A stretch of DNA of 64,000 bases from Marinomonas foliarum. GTDB lineage: Bacteria > Pseudomonadota > Gammaproteobacteria > Pseudomonadales > Marinomonadaceae. A model generated the notes under the pieces. The model was not told the origin of the DNA, searched no databases, and saw nothing but the letters and a program-made list of their open reading frames with translations. The position numbers were made by a program, and so were the translations under genes. Location of the stretch: the NCBI RefSeq assembly GCF_003337275.1, contig NZ_QPJQ01000015.1:1-64000 (forward strand), written 5' to 3'. Below, in pieces: positions 43,788-53,098 of this stretch (positions are counted from its first letter, which is position 1; the number at the start of each line of letters is the position of its first letter).

Positions 43788-43866
43788 AAAAGGGGTCAGA
43801 TCCCTTAAAAATAAAGCCAATGTTAGTTGCAGCTTGATTTGGTGTTTAAGGGATCTGACCCCTTTT
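43788..43866. repeat. RAYT-associated palindrome, copy 1
   Basis: 22-bp perfect arms (43788-43809 and 43845-43866) around a 35-nt loop; arms contain GGGGTCAGATCCC and its complement. The last codons and stop of the RAYT gene lie inside the right arm. Near-identical to the copy at 44577-44654. Confidence 0.92.
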
Positions 43867-44544
43867 AGAGGGGCGGCCTCGATGGTCTTGACCGACTCTT
43901 TGTCTTAGTTGAGTTTCGACCTTCTCTTTAAAGTGGTTGTCGCCAAGAGGCGTGCCTGTTTGCCAAGCTGACTGTATTTTTGATAATTCTCTAGTATCAA
44001 GGTGCTGTTCAAACAGTCGTATGTAGTTTTGTATTCTTTCTTCGATATTACGGCCAAGGGCATTATAGACAGAATGAGCGGTGATAAACGAAAGCTGTTT
44101 AAATCCGCCGTTGTGATGAAAGCTAGACCACCGATACAAACCTGGGTAATCGACCATATTAGCTCTAACGGGGTTAAGTTCAATGTAGCGCATGACAGCC
44201 AAGAAATAACGGTCTGATTGGACTAAACTACTTTTAAACCTTCCCTCCCAAAGGGAGCCACTACGTCCATATTTATGATTTATAAAAGGGACATAACGTC
44301 GACCAATATGTTGCATAAACTGACTGACACCAGCTCCAGATTGAGCAGTCAACAGGATATGAACATGATTAGTCATTAAAACAAAAGCATGAATAGCCAC
44401 ATCGTGTTTGATGGCGGCTTCTTTCATCCAGAAAGCATAGGCTTTGTAATCTTCATCCTCAAAGAAAACGGGATCGCGAGAAGCGCCGCGCTGAACGATA
44501 TGTACCGGAACATTTGGTAAAAAGAAACGAGGCTTTCTTGGCAT
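43846..44544 (-). CDS. REP-associated tyrosine transposase (RAYT), apparently intact
   Basis: 232 residues, Y1/HUH family as in IS200/IS605 TnpA. N-terminal start PRKPRFFLPNVPVHIVQRG; metal-binding HUH in MTNHVHILLTA; catalytic tyrosine block RYIELNPVRANM; then YRWSSFHHN and a basic C-terminus. A consensus AGGAGG lies 5 nt before ATG. It is flanked on both sides by copies of a long palindrome, the presumed substrate. The C-terminal KRGQIP is encoded by the palindrome itself. RAYTs are single-copy domesticated transposases that mobilise or maintain REP sequences. Inserted between the porin and polA. Confidence 0.93.
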   Translation of the reverse strand: MPRKPRFFLPNVPVHIVQRGASRDPVFFEDEDYKAYAFWMKEAAIKHDVAIHAFVLMTNHVHILLTAQSGAGVSQFMQHIGRRYVPFINHKYGRSGSLWEGRFKSSLVQSDRYFLAVMRYIELNPVRANMVDYPGLYRWSSFHHNGGFKQLSFITAHSVYNALGRNIEERIQNYIRLFEQHLDTRELSKIQSAWQTGTPLGDNHFKEKVETQLRQRVGQDHRGRPSKRGQIP

Positions 44545-44576
44545 CTTTTCCTCCTTGAAGAGAGACCAATTTTCTT

Positions 44577-44654
44577 AAAGGGGTCAGATCCCTTAAAAAT
44601 AATGCCAACATTAGTTATAACCTGATTTGGCGTTTAAGGGATCTGACCCCTTTT
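44577..44654. repeat. RAYT-associated palindrome, copy 2
   Basis: 21-bp perfect arms (44577-44597 and 44633-44653), loop of 35 nt with an inner GCCAA/TTGGC pairing. Same orientation as copy 1, about 790 bp away. Its right edge touches the U-tract of the polA terminator. Confidence 0.92.
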
Positions 44655-44675
44655 AAAAAGGCGCTTAATGCGCCT
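44655..44675 (-). terminator. polA terminator overlapping the stop codon
   Basis: On the - strand AGGCGC-ATTAA-GCGCCT followed by Us; the polA stop codon is in the loop. RAYT palindrome copy 2 begins directly after the U-tract. Confidence 0.75.
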
Positions 44676-47430
44676 CGTCCCAGTTGTCTCCAACTCCCGC
44701 CTCTACCAACAGCGGTACATCAATCTGACTACTATTCTGCATGATGTCGACGATTTTTGCTTGGGCTTTTTCTAGGTCTTTTTCGGCGACTTCGAAGATG
44801 AGTTCATCGTGTACTTGCATGATCATTTTTACGTCTAGGTCGGTGTCGGCTAGCCAGTCGTGCATTTTGATCATGGCGCGTTTGATGATGTCGGCGGCGG
44901 AGCCTTGCATCGGGGCGTTGATCGCGGTGCGTTCGGCGGCTTGGCGCATCATGGCGTTTTTCGCTTTGATGTCTGGCAGGTACAAGCGGCGGCCGTAGAT
45001 GGTTTCCACGTAGCCTTTTTCTTTCGCGCCTTCGCGGGTGTTTTCCATGTATTGTTGCACGCCTGGGTAACGTTCGAAGTAGCGTTTGATGTATTTTCCT
45101 GCTTCTGGGCGACCAATGCCAAGCTGTTTCGCTAGACCAAAGGCCGACATGCCGTAGATCAAGCCGAAGTTGATGGCTTTGGCGCGGCGGCGCTGTTCTG
45201 TGGTGACTTCGTCTAGGCTGACCTCGAAGACTTCTGCTGCGGTGGCTTTGTGTACGTCGGCGTCTTTTGTGAAAGCGTCTAATAAGCCCGGATCTTGGGA
45301 CAGGTGAGCCATGATGCGTAATTCGACTTGCGAGTAATCGGCCGCGACTAACTTGTAGCCTTTAGGCGCGACAAAAGCTTGGCGAATACGACGACCTTCG
45401 GTAGAGCGAATCGGGATGTTCTGCAAGTTCGGATCCGTCGACGACAAACGGCCTGTCGCGGTAATCGCTTGATGGTACGAGGTATGAATACGGCCTGTTT
45501 TCTGGATCATTTCTGGCAGTTTGTCGGTGTATGTGGATTTCAATTTCGACAGGCTGCGGTGTTCCATGATCAAACGTGGCAGTTCGTAGTCTTGCGCCAG
45601 TTCTTGCAAGATTGGCTCGGCAGTAGAAGGCTGACCTTTGGGTGTTTTCTTGATAACCGGCAAGCCTTGTTTTTCGAACAAGATGACTTGTAGCTGTTTT
45701 GGCGAGCTTAGGTTGAAGCTTTCGCCCGCTTGTTCGTGGGCTTTGATTTCCAGTTCTTGCAGTTTGCCTGCAATTTCGCTGCTTTGCAGGTGCAGGAGTT
45801 CTGGGTCGATCAAGGCGCCAGTTTGTTCCATTTTCGCCAATACTGGAATCAATGGGCATTCGATGTCTTTAAAAATGCTGACGAGTTCTGGCGTGGTTTC
45901 GATTTTCGGCCAAATCGCTTGGTGCAAACGTAAGGTGATGTCGGCGTCTTCCGCGGCGTAGAAAGCGGCCACTTCTAGACCGATTTGGTTAAAGGTTTTT
46001 TGTTTCGCGCCTTTGCCAGCAATGTCTTCAAAGCTCACGTTGGTGTGACCAAGGAATTTGCTCGCCAAGGTGTCCATGTCGTGACGTGAACTTACGGAGT
46101 TGTAAACGTAAGATTCCAACATGGTGTCGTAAGCGATGCCGCGCAAGGTGATGTCGTAGTTGTTGAGCACGTTGGCGTCGTATTTTAGGTGTTGGCCGAC
46201 TTTGGCTTTGCTGTCGTCTTCGAGCCAAGGTTTTAGCTGTTCCAGCACCCAATCGCGGTCCAGTTGTTCTGGTGCGCCTTCGTAATCGTGAGCCACTGGA
46301 ACGTAAGCCGCTTCGCCCACTTCTACCGAGAAGGACAAGCCAACCAGTTCCGCAGCCATGTAGTTGAGGGAAGTGGTTTCTGTATCGAAGGCAACCAGTT
46401 CAGCGGCTTGGATTTTTTCCAACCATTTGTTGAAGCTTGCTTTGTCTAAGACGGTGTCGTAGTTGGCTTCGATGTTGGATTTAACCGGTGTTTCCACTTG
46501 GCCGTCATTACCAACGGTATCGCTGGCGGTTTCTACGCTTGGCGCTTTGTCTAGGTCAGACAACCAAGTTTTGAATTCCAGCTTGGTGAACCATTCACGC
46601 AGCTTTTCTTTGTCGGCTTCGCCGTTTTTCAATTCTTGTGGTTCGAAAGGCAGTTCTACGTCGCATTTGATGGTCGCCAAGGTGTAAGACAACTCTGCCA
46701 TTTCTTTGTTGTCTTCCATTTTTTGCTTCATGGTTTTGGAACCACGGAAGCCCAACGCAGCGATCTCGTCTAAGCGGGTGTAGATGTCTTTGATGCTGCC
46801 CAAACCTTGCAGCAAGGCAAGGGCGGTTTTTTCGCCCACGCCCGGTACGCCTGGAATGTTATCGACTTTGTCGCCCATGAGTGCGAGGTAATCGATGATC
46901 AGTTCAGGCGGAATGCCGAACTTGTCTTTCACCCCTTGGATGTCCATAACCGTGTTGTTCATGGTGTTCACTAGAGTGACTTTGTCATTGACCAACTGCG
47001 CCATGTCTTTATCGCCCGTGGAAACAACGACTTCGCGGCCGGCTTCGCCCACTTGTTTGGCGATGGTGCCGATGACGTCGTCGGCTTCTACGTTATCTAT
47101 GATCACCAGCGGCAAGCCCATGGCTTCCACCACACGGTGAATGGGTTCGATTTGCGGGCGTAGGTCGTCAGGCATGGGCGGGCGTTGCGCTTTGTATTCG
47201 CTGTAGATCTCGTCGCGGAAGGTTTTGCCCTTGGCGTCGAAGATGATGACCATGGGGGAATCTGGGTAGGTTTTAATGAGGCTGCGGATCATGCTGATCA
47301 CACCGCGCGTGGCGTTGGTCGGTTGGCCATCGCTGGTGTGCATAGGTGGAATCGCGTGGAATGCTCGGTAAAGGTAAGACGAGCCGTCTACCAAGATCAT
47401 CGGTGTTTGTGTCGTAGAATCCGTAGCCAA
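44665..47430 (-). CDS. polA: DNA polymerase I
   Basis: 921 residues, all three domains. 5'-3' exonuclease (1 to about 290): MILVDGSSYLYRAFHAIPP, VEADDVIGT, GDKVDNIPGVPGVGEKTA. Proofreading exonuclease: AFDTETTSL, KYDANVL and YAAEDADI keep the metal-binding acids, so it should be active. Polymerase: motif A AADYSQVELRIMAHLS, motif B RRAKAINFGLIYGMS, motif C QVHDELIFEV. Start is TTG 47430 with GAGG 7 nt upstream; the next Met is at the core strand MILVDGSS and would trim the normal N-terminus. It fills Okazaki gaps and acts in repair. Confidence 0.97.
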   Translation of the reverse strand: MATDSTTQTPMILVDGSSYLYRAFHAIPPMHTSDGQPTNATRGVISMIRSLIKTYPDSPMVIIFDAKGKTFRDEIYSEYKAQRPPMPDDLRPQIEPIHRVVEAMGLPLVIIDNVEADDVIGTIAKQVGEAGREVVVSTGDKDMAQLVNDKVTLVNTMNNTVMDIQGVKDKFGIPPELIIDYLALMGDKVDNIPGVPGVGEKTALALLQGLGSIKDIYTRLDEIAALGFRGSKTMKQKMEDNKEMAELSYTLATIKCDVELPFEPQELKNGEADKEKLREWFTKLEFKTWLSDLDKAPSVETASDTVGNDGQVETPVKSNIEANYDTVLDKASFNKWLEKIQAAELVAFDTETTSLNYMAAELVGLSFSVEVGEAAYVPVAHDYEGAPEQLDRDWVLEQLKPWLEDDSKAKVGQHLKYDANVLNNYDITLRGIAYDTMLESYVYNSVSSRHDMDTLASKFLGHTNVSFEDIAGKGAKQKTFNQIGLEVAAFYAAEDADITLRLHQAIWPKIETTPELVSIFKDIECPLIPVLAKMEQTGALIDPELLHLQSSEIAGKLQELEIKAHEQAGESFNLSSPKQLQVILFEKQGLPVIKKTPKGQPSTAEPILQELAQDYELPRLIMEHRSLSKLKSTYTDKLPEMIQKTGRIHTSYHQAITATGRLSSTDPNLQNIPIRSTEGRRIRQAFVAPKGYKLVAADYSQVELRIMAHLSQDPGLLDAFTKDADVHKATAAEVFEVSLDEVTTEQRRRAKAINFGLIYGMSAFGLAKQLGIGRPEAGKYIKRYFERYPGVQQYMENTREGAKEKGYVETIYGRRLYLPDIKAKNAMMRQAAERTAINAPMQGSAADIIKRAMIKMHDWLADTDLDVKMIMQVHDELIFEVAEKDLEKAQAKIVDIMQNSSQIDVPLLVEAGVGDNWDEAH

Positions 47431-47531
47431 AATAGAACCTCTTTGTGAATCGGCAAATATGAGGTCTATTCTAAGCGGTTATGATGATTTTTACAGTCTA
47501 AACCCAGATAAAGTTTCGAATGCTCTGTGTG

Positions 47532-48617
47532 CTAGTCAACTATGAGTAATTGTCGCATTTTCATAGTTAATGACTGCTGAATGTCACTGAATGCGATGAT
47601 TTTGTCTCGGCCACTTTCTTTAGCATGATACAAGGCTTGATCGGCTTCTTCGATTACGTGGTCAAACGCAGTGATCGAAGCAATGCGAGATACGCCAATA
47701 CTTGTGGTAACTTTTCCCACAGTGCGAAAAGGAACCTGTCCAAAAACAAGATGGCAATCATTGGCTAGCTTATTCAATGTAGCGGCCGACGGGTTGGTAA
47801 TCACCAAAAGAAATTCTTCTCCACCCCAGCGTACAAGGCAATGGTTGTCTCGGTATACGGTGCGCAAGCGTGAAGCAATTTCAACTAATACCTGATCACC
47901 TGTGGCGTGGCCAAAGCGGTCGTTGATGTTTTTGAAATAATCCACATCGAGTAGTACTAAACCTATAGTGTCGGTTTGATTGTTGCGGTTTAGCCAGCTG
48001 TGTAAGCCGCGTCGATTATAGATGTCTGTTAGGAAATCTCTGTCAGCGTGCATTTTATAGCGCATCAGGTCGTAGAAAATGTCGTCTAGTTGCTGCTTGA
48101 TATTTTGTTGGTAAGGAATAATTGCCACAATAAACAAGCTGGCAGTGCCAAATAAAAATAACAAGTCGTAACCGCGCGATGTGTGTAATTCAGCTGGGTG
48201 CAGCAGTAAATAATGCAGTACAGGTAAGACGTTTAGCGCCCAGAATAAAGCCCCGAATTTGGTGTGCCTTTTCGGCAGCACCAACATAATAAGCATAGAT
48301 GTCATTATGATCATGCCAGAAATGGGCGGATAGCTTTCGATAAATACGAGTCTTCCTTGCCACCCGTTATAGATAAACATAAAGGTGACTGGTGTGAAGG
48401 TAAGCAAGGTGATGGCCGCATACCAATTGAGGGTTTTGCTTGATCTAATCAAAGGGTTCTTATGGAAATACAGCAATAAGACCAAGCAAGCCGCGCATGT
48501 TACAAGGGGGAACACATTGAAAAATAACCCGCATAACCCATAGCTGAGCGCAGAAATAATCAGAAGTCTATAGATAGCATCTTTCAAGATGTTCTTTTGG
48601 TAGTTTGCTGAGTTCAT
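47532..48617 (-). CDS. Membrane-bound GGDEF diguanylate cyclase
   Basis: 361 residues: five to six membrane helices in the first 175 residues, then a GGDEF domain. Motifs are RDFLTDIYNRRGL, LLDVDYFKNINDRFGHATGD, active-site VRWGGEEFLLVI and YHAKESGRDKI. Probably an active c-di-GMP synthase. The N-terminal membrane part has no recognised ligand domain. About 100 bp upstream of polA on the same strand but no evidence of co-transcription. Confidence 0.9.
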   Translation of the reverse strand: MNSANYQKNILKDAIYRLLIISALSYGLCGLFFNVFPLVTCAACLVLLLYFHKNPLIRSSKTLNWYAAITLLTFTPVTFMFIYNGWQGRLVFIESYPPISGMIIMTSMLIMLVLPKRHTKFGALFWALNVLPVLHYLLLHPAELHTSRGYDLLFLFGTASLFIVAIIPYQQNIKQQLDDIFYDLMRYKMHADRDFLTDIYNRRGLHSWLNRNNQTDTIGLVLLDVDYFKNINDRFGHATGDQVLVEIASRLRTVYRDNHCLVRWGGEEFLLVITNPSAATLNKLANDCHLVFGQVPFRTVGKVTTSIGVSRIASITAFDHVIEEADQALYHAKESGRDKIIAFSDIQQSLTMKMRQLLIVD

Positions 48618-48871
48618 TGCATCGTTTTGATCAGTTTGTTAAATACTTGGTTAAATAATATACGATGCGGCTTTTTTAATATGTTGCTACTTGGTGAATA
48701 TATGTCGACTAAGTTATCTGAGTTGTAACCAGTGGCTTCGCATAGAATATAAAGTGTGCGCAGAAAAACAGGGGATTTGCGCTACTTAGAATTGACCTTT
48801 CTGCACTTATTGTGGAGCATAGGCGTTTTCATATTATCGTCATCCTTTGATAACAAATTAGGTAACACAAC

Positions 48872-49834
48872 TTGGCTGTTTACACTTCCCTTTCGGACTC
48901 TGACATGCGCGCCTTAGTGGCGGATTATTATTTAGGTGAGCTGGTTTCGTTTCAAGGCATTTCCGGTGGGGTAGAAAACACCAACTACTTTTTGACAACG
49001 ACAACGGGTAAGTACGTTGTGACTCTGTTTGAAGAGTTTGATTTAGACGAAGTTCCGTATTTCTTGGACGTTGTCGCTCATTTGAAACACAAAGGCTTTA
49101 ATGTTCCTGCGGCTTTGATTGATATTCATGGTGAACGCCTACGTGAAGTAAATGGTCGACCGACTATCATTGTTGACTGCTTCCCCGGTGGTGAGCTGAA
49201 AGGCACGGACGAAACTTCTTGTCGATTAATGGGCGAAGCCTTAGCGAAGCTGCATATTGCGGGTGAGGACTTCCCTGTTCACCGTGATAGCCATCGTGGC
49301 GTGGCGTGGTGGCATAAAACCAGCCAAGCCATCGCAGATCAATTAGAGCCAGAACAAGCGGAATTATTGTTGTCGCAAATTGCTGAATTTGATGCCTTTA
49401 TTACAGAACATCCAGATTTACCGAAAACCACTATTCATGGGGATTTGTTCTACAACAACACTTTGTTTGAAGGCAACAAGTTGTCTGCCATTATCGATTT
49501 CTACAATGCGTGCCATTCTTGGGTGATGTACGACTTAGCCATTGTGGTAAACGATTGGTGTTCGGACATGGCAACGGGGGAATTAGATAAAGGCAAATAT
49601 AAGGCATTGATAAAAGCCTATTTGCATGAGCGTGAAGCGAGCCCAGAAGAGATTCTTGCTTGGCCGCATATGTTGAAAATCGCAGCGTTGCGTTTTTGGC
49701 TGTCTCGTTTGGAAGCGTGGCATGGGGCGAAGCATGACCCTGAACGTTTGGCGCAGCAGCATGATCCGCTTGAGTTTCAGCGTATTTTAGAGTCTCGTGT
49801 GCAATATTCCCCGAGCTTAGTTGAGTTCCTATAG
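48872..49834 (+). CDS. thrB: Homoserine kinase, APH/ChoK-type
   Basis: 320 residues, aminoglycoside-phosphotransferase fold as in Pseudomonas ThrB. Landmarks: MAVYTSLSDSD start, ISGGVENTNYF, GKYVVTLFEEF, TTIHGDLFYNNTLF (Brenner-type catalytic Asp), and AIIDFYNACHSWVMYDLA (metal-binding Asp). It phosphorylates homoserine with ATP in threonine synthesis. Start is a TTG at 48872 preceded by TTAGGTAA; no ATG fits the family N-terminus. Not related to GHMP-type ThrB of enterics. Confidence 0.93.
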   Translation: MAVYTSLSDSDMRALVADYYLGELVSFQGISGGVENTNYFLTTTTGKYVVTLFEEFDLDEVPYFLDVVAHLKHKGFNVPAALIDIHGERLREVNGRPTIIVDCFPGGELKGTDETSCRLMGEALAKLHIAGEDFPVHRDSHRGVAWWHKTSQAIADQLEPEQAELLLSQIAEFDAFITEHPDLPKTTIHGDLFYNNTLFEGNKLSAIIDFYNACHSWVMYDLAIVVNDWCSDMATGELDKGKYKALIKAYLHEREASPEEILAWPHMLKIAALRFWLSRLEAWHGAKHDPERLAQQHDPLEFQRILESRVQYSPSLVEFL

Positions 49835-49892
49835 GTCAGTTTTCGAGCTTTTAAGACTCTGTTCTTATGAAACTATTTTTTAAGGTGAAGTG

Positions 49893-50456
49893 ATGCGTCT
49901 TTGGTTGTGTTTGTGCGTTACGGCTCTGTTTACGGGCTCTGCTATGGCACACCCTCATGTTTGGGTGGATTCTCAGTATCGTGTCAATGTCGACCAAGCC
50001 AATGTGTCTAGCCTTGCAGCGACATGGGAGTTGGATCTTTTTACGTCGACAAGCTTGATTGCTGAATACGACGTAGACGGTGATGGTGAGCTCACAGGTC
50101 AAGAAAAACTCGATATGATTGAGGTGTTGAAGAGCTTTGAGAATTACGGCTTTTTTATCAAAATGAAACAAGACGGCGCAGATTTGGTGCCAGAACAAGT
50201 GCGCGTTGCGGATGTTCGTATTCGGGACCAAATGTTGTGGATTCGTCTAGGTATTGATTTGCCTACTCCCGTTAATCTAGAAACTTCGACCTTGAGTCTG
50301 GCCTTTGGTGACGATGAATTGTATTTCGCCATGGAGCCATTGGAAGAAGGTTTAGTGCGTTTGTCCGGTGCCTTATCTGAAATATGTACGCCAGTAGAAC
50401 GTGACGCTACAGAAACCTCCGTCGCCGTTTGGGTTGATCTGACTTGTCAGCCTTAA
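49893..50456 (+). CDS. DUF1007 periplasmic protein
   Basis: 187 residues from ATG 49893 (AAGGTG upstream; GTG 49890 is one codon earlier). Signal peptide cleaved at AMA-HPHVWVD, the family hallmark. A canonical EF-hand-like loop DVDGDGELTGQE lies near residue 65. DUF1007 genes are usually next to NicO-type metal transporters; here that transporter is 7 kb away at 57222 with unrelated genes between. A metal-linked role is inferred. Confidence 0.85.
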   Translation: MRLWLCLCVTALFTGSAMAHPHVWVDSQYRVNVDQANVSSLAATWELDLFTSTSLIAEYDVDGDGELTGQEKLDMIEVLKSFENYGFFIKMKQDGADLVPEQVRVADVRIRDQMLWIRLGIDLPTPVNLETSTLSLAFGDDELYFAMEPLEEGLVRLSGALSEICTPVERDATETSVAVWVDLTCQP

Positions 50457-50513
50457 TCTAATTATTTTCTAGCGATTTTTCGTTTTCAATGTTTCATATA
50501 AAGGTCTAAGCGC

Positions 50514-51149
50514 ATGTTAGAACATTTCCAATGGTTGCCTTTCTTAGCCGCTATTACGGTACTTACTATGAGCCCAGGTGTGGACACTATTTTGGTGATG
50601 CGCAACGCGGCATCAGGTGGTTGGCGGTTGGGTTTTTTGACTAGCTTAGGCATTTGCATGGGGTTATTTGCTCATGCGACCGTGTCGGCGTTAGGCCTGT
50701 CAGTTATCCTGCTAGGTTCTGCAGGTTTGTTTACTGCCTTTAAATTAGCGGGTGCGGCGTATCTTGTGTACTTGGGTGTGCAAGCGATTCGAAGTGCGAT
50801 GAAGCCGGTTGGCATGACCTTTAAAGATGCGAAAAATCCTAAGTCATTGACGGCATGGGGCAGCTTTCGTCAAGGGATCTTGTCTAACGTATTGAACCCT
50901 AAGCCGATTATTTTCTACATGGCATTTTTGCCACAGTTTATTGACCCTAGCCATTCGGCATTGGCTCAATCACTTTTTATGGCCTCACTTCATTTTATCA
51001 TAGCGATGTTGTGGCAAACGTTTCTTGCGCTTATGGTTCATAAAGCGCGCGTTTGGTTGGCGCGACCAAAAGTGGCGTTGGTCTTGGATGGCTTAACTGG
51101 CGTATTGCTGTTGGGCTTTGGTGCAAAACTCGCATTGAGCCAGCGCTGA
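50514..51149 (+). CDS. LysE/RhtB-family amino acid exporter
   Basis: 211 residues, about six membrane helices. Family motif near the N-terminus: TVLTMSPGVDTILVMRNAASGG; then GAAYLVYLGVQAIRSA and NPKPIIFYMAFLPQFI. Exports amino acids such as homoserine or lysine in relatives; substrate unknown. It lies 3 bp from the convergent TetR gene end. No terminator visible between them. Confidence 0.9.
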   Translation: MLEHFQWLPFLAAITVLTMSPGVDTILVMRNAASGGWRLGFLTSLGICMGLFAHATVSALGLSVILLGSAGLFTAFKLAGAAYLVYLGVQAIRSAMKPVGMTFKDAKNPKSLTAWGSFRQGILSNVLNPKPIIFYMAFLPQFIDPSHSALAQSLFMASLHFIIAMLWQTFLALMVHKARVWLARPKVALVLDGLTGVLLLGFGAKLALSQR

Positions 51150-51152
51150 GTG

Positions 51153-51710
51153 TTAGGGGGTCTTGTATGACTGAGTACAAACGCCTTCTAGCAACATGGT
51201 TTCTATGATGTCGATGACTTTTATTCTGGGTACTCGACCTCTTAATTCCGCATCAATAAGCGCAGAGAATAAGCCGTGGCAGCATTCTGTCATGGCGACT
51301 GAGCTTATATCAATTCGAAAAACACCTTCTTGCTGACCTCGTAAAAAGAACTTGTCTAGAATGCCTTGTGTTTCGACACAAGCGCCACTTTCGGCTAACG
51401 CAGGCTGCCAATATTGTATGATGAAAATGGTTAGCTCTTTATTGGCATAGTAGTTTTCTAGCAGCTTGCGAATCCCTTCTCTTGGCTCTGCTGTATCGAG
51501 ATCGGCGTCTCGAATAGCTTCTTGATAAGACTCAATACTGCGTTGTAACAGCCTTTCAATTAGGTTTTCTCGCGTTCGACAGAAACGATACAAGGTAGCC
51601 TTGCTCACACCGACAGCACAGGACAGCTCTTGCAATGATGCTCGTGGGTATTCAACCAAAGCAAGCGCAAGTGAATTCAGCAATGTGTTGTTCGTTTCTT
51701 CTTCAGCCAT
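51153..51710 (-). CDS. TetR-family repressor of the RND efflux operon
   Basis: 185 residues. HTH: LALALVEYPRASLQELSCAVGVSKATLYRFCRTRENLI. C-terminal effector domain diverged. It is divergent from an RND efflux operon with two perfect palindromes in the 200-bp gap, so it likely represses that operon and itself until an effector binds. Confidence 0.9.
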   Translation of the reverse strand: MAEEETNNTLLNSLALALVEYPRASLQELSCAVGVSKATLYRFCRTRENLIERLLQRSIESYQEAIRDADLDTAEPREGIRKLLENYYANKELTIFIIQYWQPALAESGACVETQGILDKFFLRGQQEGVFRIDISSVAMTECCHGLFSALIDAELRGRVPRIKVIDIIETMLLEGVCTQSYKTP

Positions 51711-51759
51711 GATCTTTTTCCAAAATTTTTGACAGTTGACTTTTATTTCGACTTAAGCT

Positions 51760-51776
51760 CAACATCCTCGATGTTG
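51760..51776. promoter_or_regulatory. Candidate operator 1 in the tetR-RND gap
   Basis: CAACATC-CTC-GATGTTG, perfect 7-bp arms. It lies about 50 bp from the tetR start codon and near TTGACA at 51729. Confidence 0.45.
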
Positions 51777-51825
51777 GCATTTTACTTGGAATGTCGACGA
51801 GATGAAATAAAAAACTATAAAGAAT

Positions 51826-51851
51826 CAAATGAATCTAAGTTGATTCATTTG
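51826..51851. promoter_or_regulatory. Candidate operator 2 in the tetR-RND gap
   Basis: Perfect 10-bp arms CAAATGAATC and GATTCATTTG around 6 nt, 60 bp before the RND adaptor ATG. Size and position fit a TetR-type operator. Confidence 0.6.
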
Positions 51852-51910
51852 GAGTTGTTTAGTATCTTACCTGTCTTTCTCAGTCAGATAAAATTTTAAG
51901 GTACAAAACA

Positions 51911-53047
51911 ATGATACGAATTTTAAAAAATGGACGGACGCTGCTAATGCTGGCTGCGTTATTTGTTGTGTCTGGCTGCTATTCTAGTGAGCCAGAAGCT
52001 CAAGCGAGCCCTCCACCTAGTGCAAAAGCGGCGACCGTGACTACCGTGCAACCTATTGAGTTTGAAGAAAATGCCATTTTACCAGGAAGAATCGAACCTA
52101 TCCGTGAGGCAGAAGTACGAGCTCGTGTTCCAGGTATCGTTTTACATAGAACTTTTGTAGAAGGCTCTGATGTTAGTGCGGGAGACGTCTTGTTCGAAAT
52201 CGATCCAGCGTCTTTAAAAATAGCGCTTGATAGTGCTAAGGGTAAATTGGCCATGGCGGAAGCAACTCTGTTCGATGCCAAGATGCTGGTGGACCGTTAT
52301 GCCCCGTTATTAAAATCTCAGGCTGTTAGTAAGCAAACATTTGATGCCGCTCAAGCGGCTTATTTGAGTGCTAGCGCGTCGGTTGCTTCAGCGAAAGCGG
52401 ATGTGGCAAACGCTGAACTAAGCCTTGAATATGCAACGGTGCGTGCGCCTATTTCGGGTCGTATTGGCCGAGCAAATGTCAGCGAAGGCATGTTGGTTGG
52501 ACAAGGTGATGCGACGCTGATGGCTACTATTCAGCAGCTTGACTCTGTTTATATCGATTTTACTCAATCTGTAACCGATACCTTGAAATACAAGCAATCA
52601 GTAAAAGGTGAGTCTACTCATAGCACCAAATTGATAGCTAGATTAGACGGTTACGACAAGCGCTTTGAAGGCAAGCTGTTGTTCTCTGATAGCCAAGTTG
52701 ACGAAAAAACTGGCAATGTTGTGTTGCGTGGTTTGTTCCCAAATCCAGAGAAAGTGCTATTGCCAGGTATGTATGTCCGAGTGGAAGCCGTTCAGTCTTA
52801 TTCTTCAACGGCTATTTTGATCCCTCAACGTGCCGTGATGCGTGGCAACAGTGGTGCGTTTGTTTATGTTGTGGATGACCAAAACACAGTGGAATCTCGC
52901 TCAATTACAACGGGGTCTATGTCGCAAAATTTGTGGCGTATTACTGACGGCTTAAAGAGTGGCGATAAAGTAATTATTGATAATGCTGCCATGTATCAAG
53001 CAGGAGAGAAGGTAACGCCTTCCGTTAAATTGGCCTCTAACATTTAG
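51911..53047 (+). CDS. RND efflux periplasmic adaptor (MFP) lipoprotein
   Basis: 378 residues. Lipoprotein signal peptide with lipobox VVSGC (lipidated Cys near 23). Barrel-sandwich and hairpin: ILPGRIEPIREAEVRARVPGI (in part), FVEGSDVSAGDVLFEIDP, coiled-coil hairpin about 95-165, RAPISGRIGRANVSEG, then ILIPQRAVMRG. AcrA/MexA-like adaptor joining the pump to an outer-membrane channel. First gene of a two-gene operon; 51 bp before the pump gene. Confidence 0.94.
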   Translation: MIRILKNGRTLLMLAALFVVSGCYSSEPEAQASPPPSAKAATVTTVQPIEFEENAILPGRIEPIREAEVRARVPGIVLHRTFVEGSDVSAGDVLFEIDPASLKIALDSAKGKLAMAEATLFDAKMLVDRYAPLLKSQAVSKQTFDAAQAAYLSASASVASAKADVANAELSLEYATVRAPISGRIGRANVSEGMLVGQGDATLMATIQQLDSVYIDFTQSVTDTLKYKQSVKGESTHSTKLIARLDGYDKRFEGKLLFSDSQVDEKTGNVVLRGLFPNPEKVLLPGMYVRVEAVQSYSSTAILIPQRAVMRGNSGAFVYVVDDQNTVESRSITTGSMSQNLWRITDGLKSGDKVIIDNAAMYQAGEKVTPSVKLASNI

Positions 53048-53098
53048 TCCATTGCTCCTTTCATCTCATTTATTAAGACGTTTTTAGAGGCTTAATGC

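Noticed and set aside
44545-44664. Spot 42 (spf) sRNA expected downstream of polA in enterics
   Set aside because: The space holds only the RAYT palindrome and terminator; no sRNA promoter is visible.
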